This document shows, one piece after another, positions 26,138 through 35,422 of a stretch of 64,000 nucleotides of DNA. The DNA is taken from positions 62,001 to 126,000 of the forward strand of contig JBEKYC010000010.1 of the NCBI GenBank assembly GCA_049511415.1, in the 5' to 3' direction. Source of the DNA: Bog-159 sp049511415. Its GTDB lineage: Bacteria; Acidobacteriota; Terriglobia; Bryobacterales; Bryobacteraceae. Numbering within the stretch: position 1 is the first letter of the stretch; each line of letters opens with the position of its first letter. The notes under the pieces are model-generated. The model made no database searches. It was not told the DNA's origin and worked only from the letters and a program-made list of their open reading frames with translations. The position numbers and the translations under genes were made by a program.

Positions 26138-27304
26138 ATGCGACCGATTCGCTTCGCCACGCTCCTGCTTACGGCTCTGTCTGCCTTCGTCCCTGCCGCG
26201 CGCCCTGCCAGCAACGGGAAGGCCGCCCGCGAGTACTTCGTCTACTTTGGAACTTACACCGACAAAGGCAGCAAGGGAATCTACGTCAGCCGGTTTCGTC
26301 CGGCTACCGGCAAACTGACACCCCCGGAACTGGTAGCGGAGACCGCCAATCCTTCGTTTCTGGCCGTCGATCCGACGAACCATTATCTCTTCGCCGCCAA
26401 TGAAATCGGCGATTACCAGGGCGCCAAGAGCGGTTCGGTTTCTTCGTTCGTCATTGACCGGCACACCGGCAAACTGACCGCGGTCAATACCGTCGCTTCG
26501 CGCGGCGCGGACCCCTGCCATCTCACGGTGGATAAGAACAGCAAGCACGTGCTGGTGGCCAACTATACCGGCGGCAGCGTCGCGGTTTTGCCCATCCAGG
26601 CGGGCGGCAGGCTGGGTGATTCATCGGACTTCAAGCAGCACCTGGGATCCAGCGTGGACCCCGAACGCCAGAAAGAGCCGCACGCGCACGATGTCGTGCT
26701 CACTCCGGACAATCGCTTCGCGGTAGTCGGCGACCTCGGCCTCGACAAACTGCTGGTCTACCGTTTCAATGCCGACAAGGGAACGCTGACGCCCAACGAT
26801 CCGCCTTACGGACAGGTGAAGCCCGGCTCCGGCCCGCGGCATTTCGCCTTGCACCCCAATGGACGCTATGCCTACGTCATCAGCGAGATGGGCAACACCA
26901 TTACGGCTTTCGATTGGGATGGCGATAAGGGCGCGCTCGAGGAATTGCAGTCCGTCCCCACGCTGCCCGCGGATTTCAAGGGAGAGAACACCACGGCCGA
27001 AATCGCGATCCATCCGGCCGGCCGCTTTCTCTACGGTTCCAACCGGGGGCACGATAGCATTGTGGTCTACGCCATCGATCCGGCTAACGGAAAACTGACT
27101 CTGGTCGAGGACGATCCCACGCTCGGCAAAGAGCCGCGCAATTTCGCGCTCGATCCCGCCGGCCAGTATCTGTTCGCCGCCAACCAGAACTCCAACACCG
27201 TCGTGGTGTTCAAGGTGAATCCGAAGAATGGCCGCCTGACCGCCTCGGGCGAAAAGGTCGAGGTGTCTTCGCCGGTGTGCGTCACTTTCGTGCCCGCGGA
27301 GTAG
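26138..27304 (+). CDS. Lactonase family seven-bladed propeller (6-phosphogluconolactonase/YbhE-like), secreted
   Basis: The 388-residue protein has signal peptide MRPIRFATLLLTALSAFVPAARPAS, then the YbhE/Pgl2 opening YFVYFGTYTDKGSKGIYVSRFRPATGKL. Repeated blade motifs are PCHLTVDKNSKHVLVANYTGGSV, PHAHDVVLTPDNRFAVVGDLGLDKL and GPRHFALHPNGRYAYVISEMGNTI. Cytoplasmic homologues open 6-phosphogluconolactone; the signal peptide here implies a different, periplasmic lactone or a binding role. The downstream phosphoesterase gene begins 11 nt later. Confidence 0.9.
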   Translation: MRPIRFATLLLTALSAFVPAARPASNGKAAREYFVYFGTYTDKGSKGIYVSRFRPATGKLTPPELVAETANPSFLAVDPTNHYLFAANEIGDYQGAKSGSVSSFVIDRHTGKLTAVNTVASRGADPCHLTVDKNSKHVLVANYTGGSVAVLPIQAGGRLGDSSDFKQHLGSSVDPERQKEPHAHDVVLTPDNRFAVVGDLGLDKLLVYRFNADKGTLTPNDPPYGQVKPGSGPRHFALHPNGRYAYVISEMGNTITAFDWDGDKGALEELQSVPTLPADFKGENTTAEIAIHPAGRFLYGSNRGHDSIVVYAIDPANGKLTLVEDDPTLGKEPRNFALDPAGQYLFAANQNSNTVVVFKVNPKNGRLTASGEKVEVSSPVCVTFVPAE

Positions 27305-27315
27305 TGCCGGCAGTC

Positions 27316-28413
27316 ATGCGCAAAATTCTGCCGATTCTCCTCGCCGTCTGTCTCGCCGGCCGCGCCCAGGACCCTTCCACTCCTGTTTGGCAATTTGCCG
27401 TCTCCGGCGATTCCCGCAACTGCGGCGATATCGTGATGCCCGCGATAGCCTCGGCCATCCGGAGTTCAGAGGCCAAATTCTACTGGCATCTGGGCGACTT
27501 TCGAGCCATCTACGACTTCGACGAAGACATGGTCCCGCCCGCTTCCCTGCACCTGAACTACCCGCGCCTCAATATCATTTCCTATCTGACCACGGCCTGG
27601 CCGAATTTCATCGAGCATCAACTGAAGCCGTTCGATGGTCTGGAAATCTTTCTGGGCATCGGCAACCACGAGATGATTTTCCCCGAAACGCGCGCCGGCT
27701 ATATCCACCAGTTCGCCGGCTATCTCGACACCGCGCGTCTGCGGGAACAGCGCGCACACGACAAAGACAGCGGCGGCGTGCGCACTTATTATCACTGGGT
27801 CATGAATGGGTCGATCGATTTCATTTCCCTGGATAATGCCTCCGGCAATTCCTTCGATAATGCCCAGATGGAATGGGTGCGCCGTCGGCTCGCGGAAGAT
27901 CGCAAATCGCGCGCCATCACCACCGTGGTGCTGGGTGCGCACGAAGCCCTGCCGGGCAGCAAAGGGATGAGCCATAGCATGTGCGATTCGGCGGCCGGGA
28001 TCGAGACGGGACGCGAACTGTATAACCTGCTCTGGAACCTCCACCAGGCCGGCAAGAAAGTCTATATCCTGGCGAGTCACTCGCACTTCGTCATGGACGA
28101 TGTCTACAACACGCCTTACTGGAAGGATCACGTGTTGCCGGGCTGGATCGTCGGGACCGCGGGCGCCGTGCGCTACCGCCTGCCTCCAGGCACGAGCGGC
28201 GCGACTATCGCCCGCACGGACGTCTATGGCTATCTGCTGGCTAGCGTGATGCGCGACGGGACCATCCAGTTCGACTTCAAGCAGATCGGCCTGGACGATC
28301 TGCTGCGTGCCAACGCCGGCAAAGTTCCGAACGCCCTGGTCCAGTGGTGCTATGCGGAGAATAGCGACAAGACCATCCCGGTACCGAATGCTTGTGGCGA
28401 GGCGGCCCGCTAA
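27316..28413 (+). CDS. Calcineurin-like metallophosphoesterase, secreted
   Basis: The 365-residue protein has signal peptide MRKILPILLAVCLAGRAQ, then metal-binding motifs: FAVSGDSRN (D), YWHLGDFRAIYD (GD), GIGNHEM (GNHE), and ILASHSHFVMDD (SH-H). These are the five blocks of the calcineurin-like phosphoesterase fold. A C-terminal region from about 290 contains CGEAAR at its end. Probably an extracytoplasmic phosphatase or nucleotidase. It follows the lactonase gene closely and is likely in the same operon. Confidence 0.88.
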   Translation: MRKILPILLAVCLAGRAQDPSTPVWQFAVSGDSRNCGDIVMPAIASAIRSSEAKFYWHLGDFRAIYDFDEDMVPPASLHLNYPRLNIISYLTTAWPNFIEHQLKPFDGLEIFLGIGNHEMIFPETRAGYIHQFAGYLDTARLREQRAHDKDSGGVRTYYHWVMNGSIDFISLDNASGNSFDNAQMEWVRRRLAEDRKSRAITTVVLGAHEALPGSKGMSHSMCDSAAGIETGRELYNLLWNLHQAGKKVYILASHSHFVMDDVYNTPYWKDHVLPGWIVGTAGAVRYRLPPGTSGATIARTDVYGYLLASVMRDGTIQFDFKQIGLDDLLRANAGKVPNALVQWCYAENSDKTIPVPNACGEAAR

Positions 28414-28466
28414 GTCCCGCGGGGCGGCCCAGGCTAGCCGGTCATAGGGCACCGCCGACGACTGGA

Positions 28467-28664
28467 TCACTCCCACGGTCCGCCAGGCCTCCACTTCAAA
28501 TGGAAGGCGTCCTCCCTTGCGGTCGCCGTGAGTGGCGCTGAGGCGAAGCGCCGCACTTGCGCCACGATTCCGTCCAAGCCGGATTCGGTTTCGAATCTAC
28601 TCCGGCGAACGAACGCTCGCCACTGCACGGCGCGGGCGGGGTCTGCGCTGAAAGCTTCGGTCAA
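28467..28664 (-). pseudogene. C-terminal part of AbiEii-like gene, out of frame
   Basis: This frame reads LTEAFSADPARAVQWRAFVRRSRF..DGIVAQVRRFASAPL, which is the usual end of AbiEii/AbiGii nucleotidyltransferases (the DPxxxxQWxAFLRR segment). The upstream part of the gene ends in the other frame at 28661. No start of its own with a ribosome site is present. The two pieces join if one frame change is placed near 28668-28680. Confidence 0.75.
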
Positions 28665-29368
28665 CCCGACTGGGCCCCGTCGATCGCGGTGCCACGATGT
28701 CGAAAGGTCGATCGAATGGCCTCGGCCAGAACATCGCCGTCAAATGGGTACAGCCGCGCCAGCAGGGCGAGGTCGTAGTAGTCCTTGATGCGGCTGTTGA
28801 GGAGCCCGAGAACGGTGACGGCCTCGAGTTTCTCGGCCACCACGGTTTCCTTTGGATAGGCCATGAGCACTGGCGGCGGGAATTCCAGCATCGCCGGGTA
28901 CTCGATCTCGATCGGCCGCGGGACGACCACGTCGCCAAAACCAATGTCGATCTGCATCGGGATTTTGGCCTTCGCGAGCGTCGCATGGAATCGGACCCGC
29001 ACGCCCTCGTACTCGGCGTCTTCCTTGATGCGCTGAACCTCGATCGAGGCGGCAGTAAACTCAATGCCATCAGGTTCAGTGGCGAATTCGCAGACCCCGC
29101 CGACCAGCGACCGAATGTCCTCCAACTCGTTGTTGGTCTTTCCGGCCAGATCGATGTCCATCGTTGGCCGGGCGACAGGCGCCCTCCAAGCCGTCAGCAG
29201 GAGGGCTCCCTTCAGAATGAACCGATCCGCGAATGGTGACTTCGCCAGGCGATACAGGAAGCGCTCCATGGCGAAGTACTGCAGCAGTTCCTGGAAGGGC
29301 CGTCCTTGCAAGCGGGCTTGGTTCAGCAGACGTTGGCGGACAGAGGCGCCCAGATAGCGGCCACTCAT
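28661..29368 (-). CDS. AbiEii/AbiGii-type nucleotidyltransferase toxin, frameshifted
   Basis: The 235 residues in this frame hold the nucleotidyltransferase core: FILKGALLLTAW, ARPTMDIDLAGKTNN (the DxD metal site), and VVAEKLEAVTVLGLLNSRIKDYYDLALLARLYPFDGDVL. AbiEii proteins modify tRNA 3' ends or nucleotides and act as type IV-like toxins against phage. Expected length is about 300; the last 65 residues lie in another frame, so the toxin is probably truncated. The start overlaps the AbiEi stop as ATGA. Confidence 0.85.
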   Translation of the reverse strand: MSGRYLGASVRQRLLNQARLQGRPFQELLQYFAMERFLYRLAKSPFADRFILKGALLLTAWRAPVARPTMDIDLAGKTNNELEDIRSLVGGVCEFATEPDGIEFTAASIEVQRIKEDAEYEGVRVRFHATLAKAKIPMQIDIGFGDVVVPRPIEIEYPAMLEFPPPVLMAYPKETVVAEKLEAVTVLGLLNSRIKDYYDLALLARLYPFDGDVLAEAIRSTFRHRGTAIDGAQSG

Positions 29369-29979
29369 AGAACCGCCTCCAGGTACGGACGCATCACCTT
29401 CTCTACGCGGTCGACCTGCGCAAATCTGGATAGAGCCTGGTAGTCCGGCTTCCGCGTCCGCTCACGGTAGGTTCGCAGGCCTTCGATGGCGACATCCAGC
29501 CCGATCTTGTTTCGATACTTGAAGCAGTCCGCGATCGTCTTCTCCGGCGAATACAGCCGCACGGGAACCTGATCGATCGAAATGACGTCGATCCCGGCGC
29601 TGAATGACGGATCTGAGTACCAGAATACCCGTAGTGGAATGCCATCGAGCTTGGGCACTTGAGCGTGGCTGGGCAGCGCAACGTCTACCGCATGCGGGAC
29701 CTGTGTCGTGAGGCCGTGATGGGCCAGGGCGGAGATCAGGCAGATTACCGCACGGGGTATCCGGATCGCGACGGAGACCAGATCGGGGTTGGTAAGCGGT
29801 GGGGCGGTGGCGAGCCGGTAGATGCCACGGCTCACCTGTTCGAGCTCGCCGCGGTCCCGAAGCCTGTATAGCATCCGAGGGTGAATCCCCAGACGAATGG
29901 CGTCGCTGGTGCGAAGCATTCCTTTGTGGCTGGCGAACACATGGCGTGCCTTGACGAGACTGGCGTCAGCGATCGGCAT
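29365..29979 (-). CDS. AbiEi antitoxin-type regulator
   Basis: The 204-residue protein has an N-terminal winged-helix block (GMLRTSDAIRLGIHPRMLYRLRDRGELEQVSRGIYRL) and the AbiEi central segment ICLISALAHHGLTTQVPHAVDVALP with PVRLYSPEKTIADCFKYRNKIGLDVAIEGLRTY. These are the marks of the AbiEi family, which represses its own operon and neutralises AbiEii. I start at ATG 29979, downstream of a perfect TATAAT; the ATG at 30006 lies inside that element. Confidence 0.9.
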   Translation of the reverse strand: MPIADASLVKARHVFASHKGMLRTSDAIRLGIHPRMLYRLRDRGELEQVSRGIYRLATAPPLTNPDLVSVAIRIPRAVICLISALAHHGLTTQVPHAVDVALPSHAQVPKLDGIPLRVFWYSDPSFSAGIDVISIDQVPVRLYSPEKTIADCFKYRNKIGLDVAIEGLRTYRERTRKPDYQALSRFAQVDRVEKVMRPYLEAVL

Positions 29980-29997
29980 TGGATAGAACCTGCGGAC

Positions 29998-30003
29998 ATT
30001 ATA
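29998..30003 (-). promoter_or_regulatory. -10 element for the AbiE pair
   Basis: Perfect TATAAT, 18 nt upstream of ATG 29979. No clear -35 box. Confidence 0.5.
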
Positions 30004-30153
30004 CATGGTTTCCGAGCTTTCTATCCAGAGAGATTGGACTCACGGACGCCCCCAATTCGCCTTCACACGACAGCTTCTGCTGGCACGCGCAGCCGCGTGC
30101 ACCGCGGGTCCACGCCCATTCGCAGATACAATGGATAAACCAGGCTGATCCCC

Positions 30154-33100
30154 GTGCCCGATACTCGTTCCTTCGTCTTTCATGACCCCAGCGGCAAACG
30201 CTGGGTCCGCTTCCGGCGCGGCGTGCAGACTGCTGGCATCTTTGTCGGCATCCTGGCCATCCTGTTCATCCTCAGCGTCGCCACCAACCCGCAAATTCCG
30301 GCGCTGGGTCTGCCACCGGTCGAGCACATCCCCAACCTGGGCGAGGTCTCGGACATCATCCGCGGCGAGCACCCTCTCCGCAATGTTCCCTTCAAGCTCC
30401 GCAAGGCCGCCGGCCATATTCGCTATGTGCGCTCCGCTTCACCGGTCTTAAATCCCAAAGCCGCCGCGAGCGTGCGCACCAATAGTCCCATCGTCTTCGG
30501 TTTTTATGTGAATTGGGACCAGTCCAGCATGGTTTCGTTGCGCACGCATCTTTCCCACCTCACGCATCTGGTGCCGGAGTGGCTGATCCTGCGCAACGCG
30601 CAAGGCGATCTCGACGATCAGACCGATCCCACCGTTGTGGCCATCGCCGCGCAAGCCAAGCTGCCCATCCTGCCACTGGTGACCAACTACCGCGATGGCT
30701 GGCAGCCGGGCGACGTCCGCCGGATTCTGCACAGCGCCGACGCGCGCGCCGACCTCATCGACAACATCTACAGCAACCTCACCGAGCACCATTTCGCGGG
30801 CGTGAATATCGATCTCGAGGATCTGTCTACGCCCGACCGCGCGCCGCTGGTAGCCTTCATGGAGCAACTCAGCCGGAAGCTTAAGCCCGCCGGCCTGCTG
30901 CTCACCGAAAGCGTGCCCATCGAAGATCCCGCGTACGATATCAAGGCCCTCGCGGGGATTAACGACTACATCGTGCCGATGGTCTACGACGAGCACTACC
31001 AGTCGGGCGAGCCTGGCCCGATCGCATCGCAGGCCTGGTTCGAAAAACAGATCAATCGGCTCTCCGCGGCTCTGCCACCGGAAAAGACCGTGATCGGCAT
31101 CGGCAATTACGGTTATGACTGGCCGATCGGTGGCGCGGGGTCGGCCGAAGCGCCGTTCGGACAGGTGATGTCGCAGGCCTCCGCCAATCAGGCCTCCATC
31201 ACTTGGGATTCGAACACCGCCAACCCCGTTTTGCGCTATCAGGCCGGCGGCACGCGCCACGAAGTCTGGTTCCTGGATGCCGTCACCGCATTGAACCAGA
31301 CGCGGGCCGTCGCCCAGGGCGGCTTTCGCGGTGTGGCGCTGTGGCGTCTGGGGGCCGAGGATCCCGAATTGTGGAAGGTGCTGCAATCCGAAGCCTGGCC
31401 GGGTGCGGATTTCGACCTGCAGCAACTATCCACCCTCAGCGCCCAGAAATCCGTCGTGTCCTATGGCGACGGCGATGTGCTGCGCATCGTGCAGACCCCG
31501 CACGACGGCAGCCGCCAGGTTTCGCGCACCGCGGCCGGAGGCTATGCGGAGCAATACGGACAGTTGCCGTCTTACTATGTGATCGAATCGAGCGGCGGGG
31601 TCAAGGGCAAGATCCTGTGCCTCACGTTCGACGACGGCCCCGACCCGCGCTATACGCCCCAGGTGCTCGACATTCTGAAGAGCCGCCACGTGCACGCCAC
31701 ATTCTTCATCATCGGCGCCAACGCCGCGCAAAACATCGGACTGGTGCAGCGCGCCTATGCCGAAGGCCACGACCTCGGCAACCACACCTACACGCATCCA
31801 AACATTGCGCTGGTCACCGAAGAGCGCGCCGCGCTGGAGCTGAGCGCCACCGAGCGCATCATTGAAAATGCGGTGGGCGCCGCCACGGTTCTGTTCCGCC
31901 CGCCGTACAACGCGGACAGCCAGCCGCAGACGCCCGAAGAAATCCTGCCCGTGTTCCGCGCCCAGAAGGCCGGCTACGTGACGGTCGGCGAGCGCATCGA
32001 CCCGCGCGATTGGGATAAAGGCGTTACGGCGGACGCCATCGTCAGTGAAATCCGCAGTGAGTTAGCCGATGAAAACCCCGGCCACGTGATCCTGCTGCAC
32101 GACGCCGGCGGCGATCGTTCGGCCACCGTGGCGGCCTTGCCGCGCATCCTGGATGGCTTGCAGGCGCAAGGCTACCGCTTCGTTCCGCTGAGCGAATTGC
32201 TAGGCCAGTCCCGCGCGCAACTGATGCCGCCGCCGTCCGTCGTGGAGATGCGTTGGGCGCGCATCGAAGGCGGGGCGTTCGATTTCCAGGGCGCTTTCAA
32301 GAAGACCATCGGCATGCTGTTCCTGTGGGCCATCTACCTGACGTTGGCGCGCTCGCTCTTCTACGGCGCTTTGGCGCTGGTGCAGAAGTATCGCGCCGGG
32401 CGCGCCCGCTACGACACTTCGTTTCTGCCGCCGGTCTCCGTCATCATTGCCGCCTATAACGAAGAGAAAGTGATCGTGCGCACCGTGCAGTCGATTCTGA
32501 ATGACGGCTACGGCGACGTGGAACTGGTGATCGTGGACGATGGCTCGCAAGACGCCACGCTGGACGTGTTGCAGCGCCATTTCGGCGGACAGCCCCAAGT
32601 ACGCATCCTTTCCCAACCCAACAGCGGCAAGTCCGCCGCGCTGAACCACGCCATCGCGCATGCGCGGCACGGCATTCTGATCGCCGTGGACGCGGACACC
32701 ATCTTCCGCGCCGGCGCCATTGCGAAGCTCGTGCGGCACTTCTCCGATCCCGCGGTGGGCGCGGTCTCCGGCAACGCGCGCGTAGGCAACCGGCAGCGCT
32801 GGATCACGCGCTTTCAATCCATCGAATACATCTGCGGCTTCAATCTCGACCGGCGTGCGCTGGATCTGCTGAACGCCATCACGGTCGTGCCGGGAGCGGT
32901 GGGAGCCTGGCGCAAGGACCTGATCCTCAAGTCGGGCGGCTTTGGCCACGACACGCTGGCCGAAGACACCGACCTGACGCTGCGCATCCGGCGCGACGGC
33001 TACAAGATCCGCTACGAAGAGCAGGCCGTGGCGTTCACCGAAGCTCCCGAAGACACGCGCGGTCTGGCCAAACAGCGCTTCCGTTGGGCCTTCGGCACTC

Positions 33101-33492
33101 TGCAGGCGGCCTGGAAGCATCGCGATGCGCTGTTCGTGCCGCGCTACGGCACCCTTGGTTTCGTGGCGCTGCCCAGCATCTGGATCTTCCAGGTGTTGCT
33201 TTCGGCGCTTTCACCGTTCGCCGAATTCGCCATGATCATGGCTTTGTTCGCGGGCAACTGGCGCATCGTGCTGGTGTTTTACCTGGCCTTTTTCGTCCTG
33301 GAACTGCTCACCGCCTTGCTGGCCTACGCCATGGAAGGCGAAGCGCCTTGGGATCTGGCGCTGCTCTTCTTCCAGCGCATCTACTACCGCGAGCTGATGT
33401 ACTACGTGGTAGCCAAGTCGCTAGTCTACGCCGTGCGCGGCCGCGTGGTGGGCTGGGGCAAGCTGGAGCGGCGCGCCACGGTGGAAGGCTAA
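30154..33492 (+). CDS. GH18 - polysaccharide deacetylase - GT2 fusion protein
   Basis: The 1112-residue protein joins three enzymes. A membrane helix (about residues 25-48) precedes a GH18-like TIM barrel (about 110-420) with FAGVNIDLEDL carrying the catalytic Glu and MVYDEHY. A NodB-type CE4 domain follows (about 485-690) with TFDDGPDPRYTPQVLD, HTYTHP, RPPYN and LLHDAGG. A processive GT2 domain (about 750-1000) has VIIAAYNEEK, VIVDDGSQD, DADT, EDTDLTLR and KQRFRW, flanked by membrane helices. The set matches synthesis, de-N-acetylation and trimming of a poly-GlcNAc-like polymer in one chain, comparable to PgaB plus PgaC. The start is GTG 30154. Confidence 0.92.
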   Translation: MPDTRSFVFHDPSGKRWVRFRRGVQTAGIFVGILAILFILSVATNPQIPALGLPPVEHIPNLGEVSDIIRGEHPLRNVPFKLRKAAGHIRYVRSASPVLNPKAAASVRTNSPIVFGFYVNWDQSSMVSLRTHLSHLTHLVPEWLILRNAQGDLDDQTDPTVVAIAAQAKLPILPLVTNYRDGWQPGDVRRILHSADARADLIDNIYSNLTEHHFAGVNIDLEDLSTPDRAPLVAFMEQLSRKLKPAGLLLTESVPIEDPAYDIKALAGINDYIVPMVYDEHYQSGEPGPIASQAWFEKQINRLSAALPPEKTVIGIGNYGYDWPIGGAGSAEAPFGQVMSQASANQASITWDSNTANPVLRYQAGGTRHEVWFLDAVTALNQTRAVAQGGFRGVALWRLGAEDPELWKVLQSEAWPGADFDLQQLSTLSAQKSVVSYGDGDVLRIVQTPHDGSRQVSRTAAGGYAEQYGQLPSYYVIESSGGVKGKILCLTFDDGPDPRYTPQVLDILKSRHVHATFFIIGANAAQNIGLVQRAYAEGHDLGNHTYTHPNIALVTEERAALELSATERIIENAVGAATVLFRPPYNADSQPQTPEEILPVFRAQKAGYVTVGERIDPRDWDKGVTADAIVSEIRSELADENPGHVILLHDAGGDRSATVAALPRILDGLQAQGYRFVPLSELLGQSRAQLMPPPSVVEMRWARIEGGAFDFQGAFKKTIGMLFLWAIYLTLARSLFYGALALVQKYRAGRARYDTSFLPPVSVIIAAYNEEKVIVRTVQSILNDGYGDVELVIVDDGSQDATLDVLQRHFGGQPQVRILSQPNSGKSAALNHAIAHARHGILIAVDADTIFRAGAIAKLVRHFSDPAVGAVSGNARVGNRQRWITRFQSIEYICGFNLDRRALDLLNAITVVPGAVGAWRKDLILKSGGFGHDTLAEDTDLTLRIRRDGYKIRYEEQAVAFTEAPEDTRGLAKQRFRWAFGTLQAAWKHRDALFVPRYGTLGFVALPSIWIFQVLLSALSPFAEFAMIMALFAGNWRIVLVFYLAFFVLELLTALLAYAMEGEAPWDLALLFFQRIYYRELMYYVVAKSLVYAVRGRVVGWGKLERRATVEG

Positions 33493-34310
33493 GGTTGCGG
33501 CGGCGGTTGCGGGGGCGATTCGATGACTTCCGGTGGTCTGCAGACTCCGATCGACACGGCGAACGACGCGACGTTGCGCCATGTGATTCCGGCCCGGTGC
33601 TCCACGCGGTAGGACTTGGTCGCGGCGTCCGCGCGCAGCCGCCAGTCCGGATTGGCGGCCGCGGGGTGCTTCAAGGGGATCGGCTTGGCATTGCTCTGCC
33701 GCAGGATCCAAGTCTCGCCCGCGTCGGGCGTCTCATATAATTCGTAGCGCCCGGATTGCCCGGCTCCGCCGCGATCGAGCACCATGCTGCCGCTGAGGTT
33801 CGAACTGAACGCAAAGGTCAGAATCGAGCCGAATTGCGGCTCGCCGAACACGGGGCGTGCGCGCCAGGTTTTCCCGCCGTCGGAGGTCACCAATAGGAAC
33901 GGATCGCGCGGCAAAGGCTGCTGCGTCTCGCCGCTGATCCAGCCGTTGGCGAAGTCGACGAATTCGATGCGATCGAGAGCGGCCGCGTGCGCCCGCTCAT
34001 AAGGCTCCCGCCACGTCTTGCCGCCGTCGTCGCTCGACAGCAGCACGGAATAGAGCGTCGAGGTGGCGGTGTGAATGTTGCCGGCCAGAAAGATGCGTTC
34101 GCCGGCCGTAGCTACCGAGTCCAGCTCCAAAAACAGGGGACACGGATCGTCGAGGGTGCAGCCCAGGCCGGCGGATTGAATGTCGGCCGCGTCACACACA
34201 CACGCCACCAACATCGGCTTTCCGCCGTTCACCAGGGCGGGCCTTTCGACCGGTTCCTGGGCCGCCGCGGCCGATAGCCAAACTGCCCCCAAGGCAAGCA
34301 CTACCCTCAT
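33489..34310 (-). CDS. Secreted BNR/YCF48-like propeller protein
   Basis: The 273-residue protein has signal peptide MRVVLALGAVWLSAAAAQ, then repeats LLSSDDGGKTWREPY, LVTSDGGKTWRARP and YETPDAGETWILRQ, the Asp-box (SxDxGxTW) turns of BNR/sialidase-like and YCF48-type propellers. Four blades or so are visible. No catalytic sialidase residues are apparent. A Pro-rich tail (SPPQPPPQP) ends the chain. ATG 34310 gives the signal peptide; TACAAT lies 8 nt before it. It is convergent with the fusion protein and overlaps its stop. Confidence 0.8.
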   Translation of the reverse strand: MRVVLALGAVWLSAAAAQEPVERPALVNGGKPMLVACVCDAADIQSAGLGCTLDDPCPLFLELDSVATAGERIFLAGNIHTATSTLYSVLLSSDDGGKTWREPYERAHAAALDRIEFVDFANGWISGETQQPLPRDPFLLVTSDGGKTWRARPVFGEPQFGSILTFAFSSNLSGSMVLDRGGAGQSGRYELYETPDAGETWILRQSNAKPIPLKHPAAANPDWRLRADAATKSYRVEHRAGITWRNVASFAVSIGVCRPPEVIESPPQPPPQP

Positions 34311-34318
34311 GCATCCAG

Positions 34319-34324
34319 ATTGTA
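34319..34324 (-). promoter_or_regulatory. -10 element for the BNR protein gene
   Basis: TACAAT with an 8-nt spacer to ATG 34310. Confidence 0.4.
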
Positions 34325-34418
34325 GCGCTTTCCGTTTGTGCGAAATCCGACAGAAAGCCGTTGCGTGTGTAACCCTTCCTGAAATGGGGGCGTCTTTTCG
34401 CCAAATCCCCGTTACGAC

Positions 34419-34463
34419 AAGCGGGCGCACTCACCCCTTTCACCCAATCGCGCCCGCTTTTTT
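34419..34463 (+). terminator. Hairpin with T-run between cysK and the BNR gene
   Basis: AAGCGGGCGC (34419-34428) pairs perfectly with GCGCCCGCTT (34450-34459) across a 21-nt loop and is followed on the + strand by TTTTTT. The T-run faces the + strand although both flanking genes are on the - strand, so its role for cysK is uncertain; on the - strand it has a preceding A-run instead. Confidence 0.5.
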
Positions 34464-34474
34464 GATCCCGAAGG

Positions 34475-35419
34475 TCACTCCTCGAATAGAGGTGTGCTCA
34501 GGTAGCGCTCGGCGGAATCCGGGAGAATGACTACAAACGTGTTGCCGGCAAATTGTTCCTCGCGCGCCAGGCGTAGCGCGACCGCCATCGCCGCTCCACC
34601 CGAGATGCCGCACAGGATGCCCTCTTCGCGAGCCAGGCGGCGCGCGCAATCCAAAGCCTCCTCGTCGCCGGCGGTCTCGACGCGGTCCACGACAGAAAGG
34701 TCCAGCGTGTCGGGAATGAAGCCCGCGCCCAAGCCCTGAATCTTGGAAGGGCCAGGGCTTAGCGGCTGCTTGAGCAGCGTTTGCGTGATGACCGGGCTGC
34801 GCGCCGGTTCCACGCCCACCGACAAAACCTTCTTTTTGCGCGATTTCCTGAGATACCTGGAAATGCCGGTTATAGTGCCGCCCGTGCCGATGCCGGCGAC
34901 GAGCACGTCGATGGCGCCTTTGGTATCGGCCCAGATCTCCGGCCCGGTGGTTTCGAAATGGATGCGCGGATTGGCCGGATTCTCGAACTGTTGCAACAAG
35001 ACGTAATGCTCCGGGTCGGATGAAACCAGCTCGAGGGCTTTGGCGATGGAGCCGGCCATGCCCTGGTCGCCGGGTGACAGCAGCAGCCTGGCGCCGAGCA
35101 CCTGCAGCACCTTGCGCCGTTCCATCGACATGGTATCCGGCATGGCAATGGTGATCTGGTAACCGCGGGCGGCCGCTACATATGCCAGGGCGATGCCGGT
35201 GTTGCCGCTGGTCGGCTCGATGAGTTCCTTGCCCGGTTTGAGGATACCACGCTGTTCCGCGTCCCAGACCATGGCAGCACCGATCCGATCCTTAACGGAG
35301 CCAGCCGGGTTGCGTCCTTCGATTTTGGCCAGGATGGTGACCGGCGCGCCATCCGTGACGCGATTCAGGCGAACCAGCGGCGTGTGACCGATACTCAAGG
35401 AATTATCGGCGTGGAACAA
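34475..35419 (-). CDS. cysK: Cysteine synthase A (O-acetylserine sulfhydrylase)
   Basis: The 314-residue PLP enzyme has the Schiff-base lysine in GRNPAGSVKDRIG, the substrate loop EPTSGNTGIALAYVAAARGY, the phosphate-binding GIGTGGTITG and GISGGAA. It replaces acetate of O-acetylserine with sulfide to give cysteine. It starts 3 nt after an Rrf2-type regulator gene; this pairing fits CymR-like control of cysteine synthesis. Confidence 0.95.
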   Translation of the reverse strand: MFHADNSLSIGHTPLVRLNRVTDGAPVTILAKIEGRNPAGSVKDRIGAAMVWDAEQRGILKPGKELIEPTSGNTGIALAYVAAARGYQITIAMPDTMSMERRKVLQVLGARLLLSPGDQGMAGSIAKALELVSSDPEHYVLLQQFENPANPRIHFETTGPEIWADTKGAIDVLVAGIGTGGTITGISRYLRKSRKKKVLSVGVEPARSPVITQTLLKQPLSPGPSKIQGLGAGFIPDTLDLSVVDRVETAGDEEALDCARRLAREEGILCGISGGAAMAVALRLAREEQFAGNTFVVILPDSAERYLSTPLFEE

Positions 35420-35422
35420 TTT

